A stretch of DNA of 64,000 bases from Phaeodactylibacter sp. (GTDB taxonomy: Bacteria; Bacteroidota; Bacteroidia; Chitinophagales; Saprospiraceae). Location: positions 124,001 to 188,000 of the forward strand of contig NZ_JALEGS010000049.1 of assembly GCF_022763345.1 (NCBI RefSeq). Direction: 5' to 3'. Below the pieces are notes generated by a model that saw only the letters and a list, made by a program, of their open reading frames with translations, was not told where the DNA came from and searched no databases. Both the position numbers and the translations under genes were made by a program. Positions 46,295 to 54,862 of this stretch are shown in pieces (the first letter of the stretch is position 1; the number at the start of each line of letters is the position of its first letter).

Positions 46295-49200
46295 AGTTGG
46301 GGTTTTTCAGGGGCTTGCTGTATTGCTGTTATGGTCGTTGAGCGCCTGCGGGGGAGACCCTTCGTCAGCGGGCGGGAATGCACCGGGCACTATGCGCACG
46401 CTCGGGCCTGAGGAAACAAGCATTAGCTTTGTCAATCAGTTGTCCGATAACCTGGACCGCAATATCATCGAGTACCTGTATTACTACAATGGGGGCGGCG
46501 TTGCGGTAGGCGACATCAACAACGATGGACTGGAAGACCTCTTCTTCACCGCCAATGAGCAACCCGACAAGCTCTACCTGAACAAAGGCAACCTTCAGTT
46601 TGAAGACATCACGGCGCAGGCAGGCATTTTGGCTGATGATGCCTGGTCGACCGGGGTGGCGATGGTAGACGTCAACAACGATGGTTACCTGGATATCCAC
46701 GTTTGCAAAGTAGGCGTGGGAGTTATGCCGGCTGCACACAACCTTTTGTACCTGAATCAGCAGGATGGCACCTTTAAGGAAAGCTCCAAAGACCTGGGGC
46801 TGAACATTCAAGCCTTCTCCACTCAGGCCTGCTTCCTGGACTACGATCTGGACGGCGACCTTGATCTATACCTGCTCAACCATAATGTCCACTCGGTACG
46901 CAGTTATGGCTCAACCAAAAAACGTAAAGAAACAGATCCACTCGCTGGTGACCGGTTCTTCGAAAACCGCGTCAATGAGGCAGAAGGACAGTTTGTGGAT
47001 GTGACGGCATCAACCGGTATCTACAGTAGCCCTCTCGGTTACGGGCTAGCCATTGCGGCGGCTGACCTCAATGGCGATGGCTACACCGATATCTACATCG
47101 GCAACGACTTTCACGAGAACGACTACATTTACCTCAACAACGGCGATAAAACCTTCCGGGAGGCAATCAATGACTGGACCGACCACACCACGCAGTTCAG
47201 CATGGGTGTCGATATCGCAGACCTCAACAACGATCAGTTGCCGGATATCTTCAGCACGGATATGCTGCCCTTTGACGAGGAAATCTACCTCAAATCCGGG
47301 GGGGAGGACACCGATCAGCTCAAACGGATAAAGGCAGACCTCGGTTTCGAGGAGCAGTTTGCCCGCAACCACCTGCAGCTCAATTCCGGTAAGGCCTACT
47401 TCACCGACCTGGCTTTACAAACCCGCACCTTCGCCACCGACTGGAGCTGGGGCGTGCTGCTGCAGGACTTCGACAATAACGGCTGGAAGGATATTTTCAT
47501 CACTAACGGCATCGTAAAGCGCCCGAACGACCTGGATTACATCAACTACCTCAACAGTGAAGCCATCGCGCAGCTGGATGAGGACGACCCGGAGCGCACC
47601 CGTAAACTGATTGAAAAACTGCCTTCCGAAAAATTGCACAATATCCTCTTCTTGCAGCAATCCGAGCTGGAATTCACGAATCTGGAAAGCTCCAAGGTGG
47701 GTACGCCGACCTTCTCCAATGGCGTAGCTTATGCCGATTTGGATAAAGATGGTTATTTAGAAGTCATCGTAAACAACATCAATGAGCCCGCTCAAATACT
47801 GGCCTGGGAAGACCGTGCAGAGGGCGGCAATTACCTCAGTCTACGCTTAAAAAACAGTGCCGGAAAAACCGCGCTGGGCGCCAAAGCCTATGTTTACGCC
47901 GGTGGGCGCACCCTCTATCAGGAACTGCAAGTAGTCAAAGGCTATCAGTCTTCGGTTTCCCACCGTTTGCACTTTGGATTGGGCGATGTTAGTCAGATTG
48001 ACTCTGTGCGGATCATTTGGCCGGGGCAGGGAGCACAGGTCCTGTCTGACCTGTCTGTTAATCAGCATTTGGAAGTGGAAAGACCGGCGGCTGACGCGCT
48101 AATAGCCGCAGCGGGCAATCCAGTCAAAGCTCAGGCTTTTGAAGTATTTCCGCTGCAGCACGAAGAAAACCCTTATGAGGACTACGAAAAAGAAAAACTC
48201 ATGCCCGAGCGGCTTTCACAGGAAGGCCCGGCGGTTTTGTACGAAGACCTGAATGCAGATGGCATTAAGGACCTGCTCATTGGTGGGGCACATGGCTATC
48301 CCATGCGTTTGTTGCAGGGGCAGGCGGACGGGTCGTTTCAGAACCTGGAGGTCGAGGCCTTTACCCGAGATGCCGGTTACGAAGATGCCAGTTTTGCAGT
48401 CATTGATTTCGATGCGGATGGTGACCTGGACCTGTATGCCGTAAGTGGGGGAGGAGCGGCCAAAGAGCTGGAAAAGGCGCTGGAAGACCGGTTGTACCTG
48501 AACAATGGTAATATGGACTTCCGCCGCGTGCAGCTTTCCCTGCCCCATACCAACGGTAGCGTGGTGGCGGTTGCGGACTTCAACAAGGATGGTTACGAGG
48601 ACATCTTCGTAGGCGCCCGCTCGATCCCGGGGTCCTATGGGCTATCTCCCTACAGCTTTATCCTGACCAATAAGCAGGGGATGGGCGTAGATATCGCCTA
48701 CAAGCAACGGTTCGGCATGGTCACCGATGCCAAATGGGCCGACTTTGATCAGGACGATGACCTGGACCTCATCATCTGTGGCGATTGGATGCCGGTGACG
48801 ATACTGGAGAACGATGGTGAAGGCGCGCTGGAGTACCTGCCGGAAGAAGCCAACGGCCCTGCACTGACCGGATTCTGGACGAAGCTTGCCGTGGCAGATG
48901 TCAATCAGGATGGGCAACTTGATATTTTTGCGGGCAATCTAGGCACCAACAGCCTGATGCAAGCGAGCCCGGAGGCCCCCATCAAACTCTACCTTGGCGA
49001 TTTTGATGAGAATGGCTTTGTGGATCCTCTGGTCTTTTTTAAGTATTACGACCGCTACGTCCCGCTCGGTTCCAAAGATAAATTACTATCGCAGCTACCC
49101 GGGCTGAAAAAGGATTTCGTATCCTATTCCAAGTATGCTGAGGTGGCCAGTTTTGAAGCCCTTTTGCCGGAAGGGCAGGACTTTCTGGTAGAAGAAAAAC

Positions 49201-49556
49201 AGGCGGAAACCCTGCAGTCCATGCTATTCCTCTCTACAGCTGATGGAGGCTACGAGGCCCAACCTTTGCCTGCAAAGGCACAGTGGGGCACGGTACAGGA
49301 CCTTTGGTGGGAAGAAGAGGCCCGGCAGCTGTACTTCATCAGCAGCAATGCCGAGCTGATGGCCGTACACGGCAACAGCCAATCCGCCCGGGGCGGAGTG
49401 CTCGGAGACTACGATGCGGCAGCTTCCGCTTTTCAAACGGTCCAATCACTGGACCTGCCGAGAGGGGTTCAGGCGCGGGCGCTCCTGCCGGTAAGCGGGC
49501 GGCAGTTGTTGCTGATTACGAATAATGATTACCCCTATCTGCTAAGTAGCCGTTGA
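46287..49556 (+). CDS. Large lipoprotein with FG-GAP/VCBS repeats and ASPIC/UnbV domain (copy 3)
   Basis: A 1,089-residue predicted lipoprotein (lipobox LSAC, Cys21) and the most divergent of the three paralogues. It has GGGVAVGDINNDGLEDLFF near the N-terminus, then many VCBS loops, the ASPIC/UnbV block (ALGAKAYVYAGGRT, GYQSSVS, RIIWPGQG), and a shorter C-terminal tail lacking the GxNxYxVxPxxGxxDAS end. The frame is open to 46149, but ATG 46287 gives the lipoprotein signal and overlaps the previous stop by eight bases (ATGAATAA). No sorting domain is seen; the lipid anchor holds it to the outer membrane. Confidence 0.88.
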   Translation: MNKVGVFQGLAVLLLWSLSACGGDPSSAGGNAPGTMRTLGPEETSISFVNQLSDNLDRNIIEYLYYYNGGGVAVGDINNDGLEDLFFTANEQPDKLYLNKGNLQFEDITAQAGILADDAWSTGVAMVDVNNDGYLDIHVCKVGVGVMPAAHNLLYLNQQDGTFKESSKDLGLNIQAFSTQACFLDYDLDGDLDLYLLNHNVHSVRSYGSTKKRKETDPLAGDRFFENRVNEAEGQFVDVTASTGIYSSPLGYGLAIAAADLNGDGYTDIYIGNDFHENDYIYLNNGDKTFREAINDWTDHTTQFSMGVDIADLNNDQLPDIFSTDMLPFDEEIYLKSGGEDTDQLKRIKADLGFEEQFARNHLQLNSGKAYFTDLALQTRTFATDWSWGVLLQDFDNNGWKDIFITNGIVKRPNDLDYINYLNSEAIAQLDEDDPERTRKLIEKLPSEKLHNILFLQQSELEFTNLESSKVGTPTFSNGVAYADLDKDGYLEVIVNNINEPAQILAWEDRAEGGNYLSLRLKNSAGKTALGAKAYVYAGGRTLYQELQVVKGYQSSVSHRLHFGLGDVSQIDSVRIIWPGQGAQVLSDLSVNQHLEVERPAADALIAAAGNPVKAQAFEVFPLQHEENPYEDYEKEKLMPERLSQEGPAVLYEDLNADGIKDLLIGGAHGYPMRLLQGQADGSFQNLEVEAFTRDAGYEDASFAVIDFDADGDLDLYAVSGGGAAKELEKALEDRLYLNNGNMDFRRVQLSLPHTNGSVVAVADFNKDGYEDIFVGARSIPGSYGLSPYSFILTNKQGMGVDIAYKQRFGMVTDAKWADFDQDDDLDLIICGDWMPVTILENDGEGALEYLPEEANGPALTGFWTKLAVADVNQDGQLDIFAGNLGTNSLMQASPEAPIKLYLGDFDENGFVDPLVFFKYYDRYVPLGSKDKLLSQLPGLKKDFVSYSKYAEVASFEALLPEGQDFLVEEKQAETLQSMLFLSTADGGYEAQPLPAKAQWGTVQDLWWEEEARQLYFISSNAELMAVHGNSQSARGGVLGDYDAAASAFQTVQSLDLPRGVQARALLPVSGRQLLLITNNDYPYLLSSR

Positions 49557-49689
49557 GGCGCTGCAACAAAAACGGGTTTTCAAGGTTGCCTCTATGTACC
49601 GCCCGGTGCGTGAAAGCTTGTACCTGCCCGTACAGTAAGGTCGAGGCTTTACTGCATTCAGGCGTTGAACCTTCAGACACTGCCTTGCT

Positions 49690-50382
49690 ATGACGTCCTC
49701 ACTAAAGTTGATTCCATTGTTGTGCCTTTTTCTCTTTGTGCTGCCGCAGGATGCTGACGCGCAGCGCCGGGGCAAACGAATCAAGCAGCGTTTTCGAGCT
49801 TCCCTCCTGGCAGGTTTTAACCTTTCCCAAATGGACGGGGATAATTATAATGGTTTCGACAAGTTCAATCCGCAGTTTGGTATAGGGGGCACTGCGGTCA
49901 TCAACCGGCAGTCAGAGATAGGCATAGAGCTGCTCTACCACAGTAAAGGTGCTCGCACAGAATCAGATCCCAGGCGTGTGATCAACACTAAAGATCGTTC
50001 GGTAGACCTTTCTTACGTAGAAGTGCCCATCTACTTTCGGCACAATCGGAGGGAAACTTTCCCCACCGTTTATTTTGAAGGCGGTGGTGCCTTTGCGCGG
50101 CTCATTGATGTAAAGATTGATGAGCCAGTGGTTGTACAAGATGGCCTTATCCTCAGCGGATTGGAAAGCGATCTACAGGAAAATGAATTGAGTTTGCTGT
50201 TGGGCATTGGTTATCAGTTCACCGAGCACATTGGAGCTCGCTTTCGTTACAGTTTTGCCCTGACACGGGTGTACAGTACGGCAGACCTGAGTGAGGAAGC
50301 GGCCTTACAAATTGAGCAGGAACGGGGAGTCATGCAGCTGCGAAACTATTATATCAGCATTGCCGCCTTCTATCGGTTTTAA
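49690..50382 (+). CDS. Outer-membrane beta-barrel protein (PorT-like fold)
   Basis: A 230-residue exported protein with a signal peptide (about 1-25, ending ADAQ) and alternating strands that fit an eight-stranded outer-membrane barrel, ending ISIAAFYRF with the terminal Phe expected for BAM-assembled proteins. FRASLLAGFNLSQMDGD and VEVPIYFRHNR are typical of the PorT/beta-barrel family of Bacteroidota. A specific role in T9SS is not implied by sequence. It is 133 bases after the VCBS operon and probably separately transcribed. Confidence 0.8.
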   Translation: MTSSLKLIPLLCLFLFVLPQDADAQRRGKRIKQRFRASLLAGFNLSQMDGDNYNGFDKFNPQFGIGGTAVINRQSEIGIELLYHSKGARTESDPRRVINTKDRSVDLSYVEVPIYFRHNRRETFPTVYFEGGGAFARLIDVKIDEPVVVQDGLILSGLESDLQENELSLLLGIGYQFTEHIGARFRYSFALTRVYSTADLSEEAALQIEQERGVMQLRNYYISIAAFYRF

Positions 50383-50708
50383 ACGCAATTGCTGGCGGCG
50401 CGTATAAGTTGTTGATTTACAGTCTGTTTTCCGACCTATCTTGATTGTAGCCAAATAATATTCGCTGGTATAGAAAAAGGGCTGTATTGATCGAATATTC
50501 CCGCCCGTTTATAGAAGGTACCCATTTTCAAAGATCATTTCGTGCAACTTCCTCGTTATATAACCGTCTTTGATAACGAAGACATCAATAAACGATTTAG
50601 TTGATAAGCACCCGCTGACCCGGGCCATTTGCCCAGCGGTCAGGTTATGCCTTATTGCCTGATTGTTAGTTTTTTATCCCGATTGTTATACCTAAAATCA
50701 GTTTTGTT
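50383..50708. other. Intergenic region of about 325 bases with one hairpin
   Basis: No gene was seen. CTGACC (50615-50620) pairs with GGTCAG (50638-50643) around an inner GGGC/GCCC stem. No T-run follows, so it may be an mRNA 5'-leader or processing structure of the 50709 gene rather than a terminator. Confidence 0.4.
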
Positions 50709-51071
50709 ATGAAAACCTTTCGCATTGTTTTTTCCGCCCTTTTGCTTACTGCATTCGTTACGGCTTCCTTTGCTTCTGCGCCCGATAGCGCTACTGCTGC
50801 CAAGGACCTGCGCCGCGAGATTTCCAAAATGATCGAAGCGCCAAACCTGGATCAGCTGGGCATGAAGGAAACCTTTGTATTCATTAATTTCAAGGTGAAC
50901 GAAAATAACGAGATCATTGTCCTCAATGTACTCGGCGTGACCGACGAAATCTGTGAACAGGTAAAGGAGAGTATCAACCACCGCAAAGTAGAAGGCCTTG
51001 GCCTGGACAAAGCGCAGGAATACAACCTGCGGGTCAACTTTGTAGCTGAGGGTGCACTCGCCAAACGGTAA
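50709..51071 (+). CDS. Small secreted protein, unknown function
   Basis: A 120-residue protein with a signal peptide (about 1-23, ending ASFASA). The mature part (RREISKMIEAPNLDQLGMKE, then TFVFINFKVNENNEIIVLNV and NLRVNFVAEG) looks like a single TonB-C-like or pilin-type alpha/beta domain. I recognise it as a common type of small Bacteroidota exported protein but cannot name a function. A hairpin (51095-51129) and the first copy of a repeated element follow its stop. Confidence 0.7.
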   Translation: MKTFRIVFSALLLTAFVTASFASAPDSATAAKDLRREISKMIEAPNLDQLGMKETFVFINFKVNENNEIIVLNVLGVTDEICEQVKESINHRKVEGLGLDKAQEYNLRVNFVAEGALAKR

Positions 51072-51094
51072 ACGTTAGTTTTCTTGGTGAAGGT

Positions 51095-51129
51095 AATGCC
51101 GGGTTGGGCCACGCGCTCCGCCCGGCATT
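51095..51129 (+). terminator. Hairpin after the small secreted protein gene
   Basis: A perfect 9-bp stem (AATGCCGGG/CCCGGCATT), 17-base loop, followed by ATTTGTTGG. It starts 23 bases after the stop of the 50709 gene. The right arm lies within repeat copy A, so the element may double as a terminator here. No strong T-run. Confidence 0.45.
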
Positions 51130-51217
51130 ATTTGTTGGGCAGTAAGCGCACAGGAAAGCTTTGGCCCGCTGGTGCAGAGCTTAAGCTTTGGTCTTTCCAG
51201 GCGCTCTGCCCCAGCTT
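51108..51217 (+). repeat. 110-base direct repeat, copy A
   Basis: This stretch matches 53844-53953 at 105 of 110 positions, with no gaps. It begins GCCACGCGCTCCGCCC and ends CTGCCCCAGCTT. It lies 36 bases after the stop of the 50709 gene. Read in the minus frame it gives the spurious-looking peptide block QQIMPGGARG, shared with copy B. Confidence 0.85.
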
Positions 51218-51682
51218 CGCCCGGCGCACGCTCCGTCCGACGTAGTCGGGTCTTTCGCCGGGCGTACCCTTCCTTGCAGATCAATAGCGCACCGGGTGAA
51301 TGCCTTGGCTCCGGCATGGGCTTAGTGCACCCGGTGAGCCCTTCAAGGACCGACGAAGCAATTAGAGACGCGAAGTCGTGAAAAGCATAATGCCACAAAA
51401 CCTTCAGCCCCTTTGCCAACTCTTTCCGCCTACGCTCTTGCAGGTCAAGTTGAGGCCGGCAATGCGCAAAGGCTAAGCCGAGGTTGAAGTCCAGCCAATG
51501 GGCCTGATTAAAGAAAGGAATAGCCCGCTATTCCCGCCCTGAAGCCATCGCCAAGCCCTCAACCTTGACCGGAGTCTAAACCCTGGTCATCGCCCGGCAA
51601 CCATAAAACCCACAGCCCGCCAAAGCCACAGGCAACGGCGGGAAAACACCACAAAACCCTCTTTCCGCTGCGCACAAGGCGG

Positions 51683-53239
51683 TTACTGAACCACCACCCG
51701 TTCCACCCAAGCCTGCCCTTCCGCTTCCACGCGCAGGGCATAAACGCCCGGCGGCAACTCCGGCAACTGCAGTGGTACCTCTGGTTCACAGAGCTGCGCT
51801 TCTGACCACACCGGCTGCCCCTGCATATTGTAGAGCGTGAAGTAGCCCGTGCCCGTGGGCGCTGCCCCCGCCCAGGCGACCGTGAGGTGACGGGAGGCGG
51901 GGTTGGGGAAGACGGATAGCTCAGGCTGCGCCGGAGATGGCAAAAGCTGACCGGCATGCACCAGGTACTCACAGGAATCCTGCCCGATGCAGCCTTCTGA
52001 GTTGGTGCGGACGAGCCAGCAGCTGCGATCACCATCGCCTGTTGCATAACCGCCTGTGACTAAATCACCATTGGGTAATTCCGCAAAGCGCCCGAAGCTA
52101 CCTGAGGTATAAAAGTTGAAATCTTCAAACGGGGGCAAGTACGAACGGGACCATAGCGTATCGCCCTCCGGAGTAAATTTGAATAGCCAGCCGGCAGTGA
52201 CGTCCTCTCCCTGTATCTTGGTGTAATGGTCTCCTGACCCAACAATATTGCCATCGGAAACCACTTTGAGTTCCCGGAAATTATTACCGAGGAGCTGACG
52301 GAAGGGCCTAAAGATGGTCCTTAACCAGATCGTTTGATAATTACTGTCTAACCGGGCAATGGTTGGCTGTACAATACTGTTCCCATATTGATCTTCACCC
52401 TGGTATTGATCGCCATGAACAATGATGTCTCCGTTCTCAAGGACAATCAGCTCCCGTATCCAGCCCATTTCTGGATTAAAACCAGAGGCTCCGCTTTCGA
52501 TGACTTCCCCATCTGATAAGCGTACTCGCAAAAAAAGATTTTCAAGCCCATCGTCGGGGTTTTGTGACCTTCGTCCAATGCCCATGACAAGAATAGAATC
52601 TCCCTGCATGGTACCGTCTATCAGTGTTTCTGACTGGTTAGGTTCGCCATAGTACTTTAACCACATCGTTTCTCCTGTAAAGCTGATTTTCCGCAGGTAG
52701 GCGTCCCGGTAGCCATCCAACCGAAGAGCCGTGCCGTACAATAAATATCCATCCTCCACCTCGACGGGTACCTGACAATAAAAATTACTCAAGTTGGTAC
52801 TGTCCTCGTACTCATAGCGGAATTCCTCCTGCAGCTCGCTATCCAGCTTGACCGCGACTTTATTGCTACGTGAGGATACTACGGTAAACAGATATCCCTC
52901 GTCTGAAGTCGGCAGTATTTGTCCATACCACCAAGTGATCCCGAAATTGCTAGTTATAGTATCCACAGTAATGGTATCTGTAAAGAGCTCATGGTTTAGC
53001 AATGTACCATCTAAGGTGTACTTTGCTGCTATAGTTCCAAAATGCTTTCGGTTCGTGCCTTCTATTAGCTCTTGGCCTCTTCCAAACCCAATAATGTATG
53101 GGCTGTCTACGGCTACATCCCAGAATGAATTTGAATGATAGCCCAAATCCTGCGCCTGATTAAAGGGCTGGGCACCAAGGAAGCCTGGCAAAAATACGCT
53201 AAATACTATCATCAGGCGCGATATGATAAGGTTTTTCAT
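51683..53239 (-). CDS. T9SS-sorted protein with propeller-like repeats
   Basis: A 518-residue exported protein with a signal peptide (about 1-24, ending LGAQ) and a C-terminal T9SS sorting domain (about from residue 435, VFPNPASRHLTV, ending WVERVVVQ). The middle has short repeated beta units (for example GWIRELIVLENGDIIVHGDQ and FRELKVVSDGNIVGSGDHY) that look like a beta propeller of the delta-60/Kelch-like kind. No catalytic motif was seen. It and the next upstream gene lie between two copies of a 110-base repeat. Confidence 0.8.
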   Translation of the reverse strand: MKNLIISRLMIVFSVFLPGFLGAQPFNQAQDLGYHSNSFWDVAVDSPYIIGFGRGQELIEGTNRKHFGTIAAKYTLDGTLLNHELFTDTITVDTITSNFGITWWYGQILPTSDEGYLFTVVSSRSNKVAVKLDSELQEEFRYEYEDSTNLSNFYCQVPVEVEDGYLLYGTALRLDGYRDAYLRKISFTGETMWLKYYGEPNQSETLIDGTMQGDSILVMGIGRRSQNPDDGLENLFLRVRLSDGEVIESGASGFNPEMGWIRELIVLENGDIIVHGDQYQGEDQYGNSIVQPTIARLDSNYQTIWLRTIFRPFRQLLGNNFRELKVVSDGNIVGSGDHYTKIQGEDVTAGWLFKFTPEGDTLWSRSYLPPFEDFNFYTSGSFGRFAELPNGDLVTGGYATGDGDRSCWLVRTNSEGCIGQDSCEYLVHAGQLLPSPAQPELSVFPNPASRHLTVAWAGAAPTGTGYFTLYNMQGQPVWSEAQLCEPEVPLQLPELPPGVYALRVEAEGQAWVERVVVQ

Positions 53240-53341
53240 TTCTATGGTTTGTGATTGACTAAAGGACCTTTGAAGTGTTCCAGAAGACGGTAAAGGACCG
53301 CTTCGCTTTTCAAAAGCAGGCTTGTATTCAACAACAAAGGG

Positions 53342-53788
53342 TTACTGAATAACCAATAATTGCCGGTGCAGAAGATTGCTATCGGAGGTATAAATCATCA
53401 CGATATAGACCCCTTGTACCCCTGGCAAGCGAACTTCAGAACGCTGACTAACAAGTGTCCTTTGAAGGATTTGTCGCCCCTGCATATCGTAGAGCTCCAG
53501 CTGCCCGGTTGTCAAGTGATCCGGCAGTATTACTGTAAGTAGTTCTCTGGCAGGATTGGGGGAAATGCGTAGTTCAGCTGCCTGTTTCCCCCTTTTAGCC
53601 TGTTCTATGGGCGGTTTTATAGTTTGCATATAGGTTTGGAGGTTCCACACTGATAACATCAGATAAATTGGAAACCGCTTGACACCAGGGGTGTAAACAT
53701 GAGGTCCATTTTTAGCGGTTAGTGAATGACTGGTAAGATACGGAATTAGGAGGATGTATGCAATGTTGAAAAAAGCAAATATATTCAC
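53342..53788 (-). CDS. Sorting-domain-only protein, probably a truncated T9SS cargo gene
   Basis: A 148-residue frame. Residues about 75-148 form a complete T9SS type A sorting domain (ISPNPARELLTVIL, then LELYDMQGRQIL and LLHRQLLVIQ). The N-terminal 70 residues hold a hydrophobic segment but no recognisable passenger domain. It looks like the 3' end of a cargo gene whose passenger has been lost, or a mini-cargo protein. It ends 102 bases upstream of the 53239 start and begins 55 bases from repeat copy B. Confidence 0.5.
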   Translation of the reverse strand: MNIFAFFNIAYILLIPYLTSHSLTAKNGPHVYTPGVKRFPIYLMLSVWNLQTYMQTIKPPIEQAKRGKQAAELRISPNPARELLTVILPDHLTTGQLELYDMQGRQILQRTLVSQRSEVRLPGVQGVYIVMIYTSDSNLLHRQLLVIQ

Positions 53789-53843
53789 TTTGTTTAACCG
53801 GTCAGCCTGTCATCAGCGGTGAGCGTCCTGACGTTCTCAAACA

Positions 53844-53953
53844 GCCACGCGCTCCGCCCGGCATTATTTGTTGGGCAGCAAGCGCATAGGAAAGCGTTGG
53901 CTCGCTGGTGCAGAGCTTAAGCTTTGGTCTTTCCAGGCGCGCTGCCCCAGCTT
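53844..53953 (+). repeat. 110-base direct repeat, copy B
   Basis: Gap-free match to 51108-51217 with five substitutions. It ends five bases before the stop codon of the minus-strand 7-TM gene, so the repeat sits at that gene's 3' end, in the opposite orientation relative to transcription compared with copy A. The left arm of copy A's hairpin (51095-51103) is absent here. Confidence 0.85.
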
Positions 53954-53958
53954 TCCCA

Positions 53959-54708
53959 TTATTTATGAAGACGAAAAGTTCGCCGGGAAGGACGCCGCAG
54001 CGCCTGCCAGATGCTATAGACATGCATGGCCGCACAAAATGGAAAAATGAAGCTCATCAATGGCACAAAGAGGGGATGGGTCAGAAAAGCGCCGTCTGGC
54101 ATGGTGGCAAATAGCTGGTACGGGCTTTGCGGAAGCGAAACAAGGGCGATAGCCACCAAGTAAAGCAGCGAAAAGAGCCCAAAGGTATTCCAAAGTAGGG
54201 TCTCCGGTCTCCGGAACTGCCCCCGGGCGAAGAACACATAGCTGCCCATCAGCGCGCTGATGCCCACCACAATATCGTAATTGAACCACAAGAAGGTCAG
54301 CTGAGGCGGCACATACCGCCCTGCGTAGCCCATCCACAGCAGCAAACTGAGGACTATACGAATCCCTTGCACCTTGACGATCCACTGCGGGGGCGTGATG
54401 AGAAGGACCTGCCGGAAAAACCGGAAGCCCATCAACAGCAGAAAGAAAACGGAAGGCAGCAGGAAAAGGCTTAGCATGGTGAGTACCGGCTCGGCTGTCC
54501 CGTACCGGGCGCTACTGGCCAGCCCGATACTGATCAGTATCCAAATGCTGAGCGACAAAATAACCAGCCGGCCCGCTTTTTTGCGCTGAGCAGGCGGCTG
54601 CTTCAAACGGCTCATACCAATGCGCAGCGCAGTATACAAGCTGCCCAGCAATCCGGCGGTCAGCAGCAGCGTTATCAATTGGCCGATAAGAAATAAGGAC
54701 TGGCTCAT
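53959..54708 (-). CDS. Seven-TM membrane protein of unknown function
   Basis: A 249-residue protein with seven predicted hydrophobic helices (roughly residues 5-30, 45-70, 75-100, 113-130, 140-165, 178-200 and 212-235). I do not recognise a family. The frame is open to 54768, but ATG 54708 (MSQSLFLIGQ) places the first helix at the N-terminus and is preferred. It is divergent from the HD-PycTM gene, with 154 bases between the starts, so the two could share regulation. A link in function is only a guess. Confidence 0.65.
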   Translation of the reverse strand: MSQSLFLIGQLITLLLTAGLLGSLYTALRIGMSRLKQPPAQRKKAGRLVILSLSIWILISIGLASSARYGTAEPVLTMLSLFLLPSVFFLLLMGFRFFRQVLLITPPQWIVKVQGIRIVLSLLLWMGYAGRYVPPQLTFLWFNYDIVVGISALMGSYVFFARGQFRRPETLLWNTFGLFSLLYLVAIALVSLPQSPYQLFATMPDGAFLTHPLFVPLMSFIFPFCAAMHVYSIWQALRRPSRRTFRLHK

Positions 54709-54862
54709 ATCAGAATATGGTTCCGGAAGATAGGCTTTTGACAGCCGATCAAAAAAGAAACCGGGCAAGGATTTTCAAGACCAGCGTAAATCAAGTATTA
54801 TTGTAAACTTAGCAGGTATCTCAATTTAGCCTGCTTCATTCACAACCTGAGACTCCTCCTGC

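Larger units (their letters stand above)
51072..51682. other. Gene-free 611-base region rich in inverted repeats
   Basis: No credible coding frame. Structures seen: AATGCCGGG/CCCGGCATT (51095-51103, 51121-51129); CGCCCGGCG/CGCCGGGCG (51218-51226, 51256-51264) with an inner CCGAC/GTCGG stem; CACCGGGTG/CACCCGGTG (51290-51298, 51328-51336) with an inner ATGCC/GGCAT stem; GGAATAGC/GCTATTCC (51517-51534); and GGTCAAGTTGAGG (51443-51455) against CCTCAACCTTGACC (51557-51570). It also holds copy A of a 110-base repeat. Confidence 0.6.

Noticed and set aside
34417..49556. SusCD locus considered as a classic polysaccharide utilisation locus
   Set aside because: No glycoside hydrolase, polysaccharide lyase, sulfatase or SusR/HTCS regulator is present in or beside it.
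51075..51419. Minus-strand frame of 114 residues overlapping the inverted-repeat region
   Set aside because: It runs through several hairpins and repeat copy A, has low-complexity Arg/Gly/Pro composition, and shares only the repeat-derived block with the frame at 53802-54035. It is a by-product of the repeat, not a gene.
53802..54035. Minus-strand frame of 77 residues over repeat copy B
   Set aside because: It overlaps the 3' end of the 7-TM gene and gets its similarity to the other frame only from the repeated DNA.
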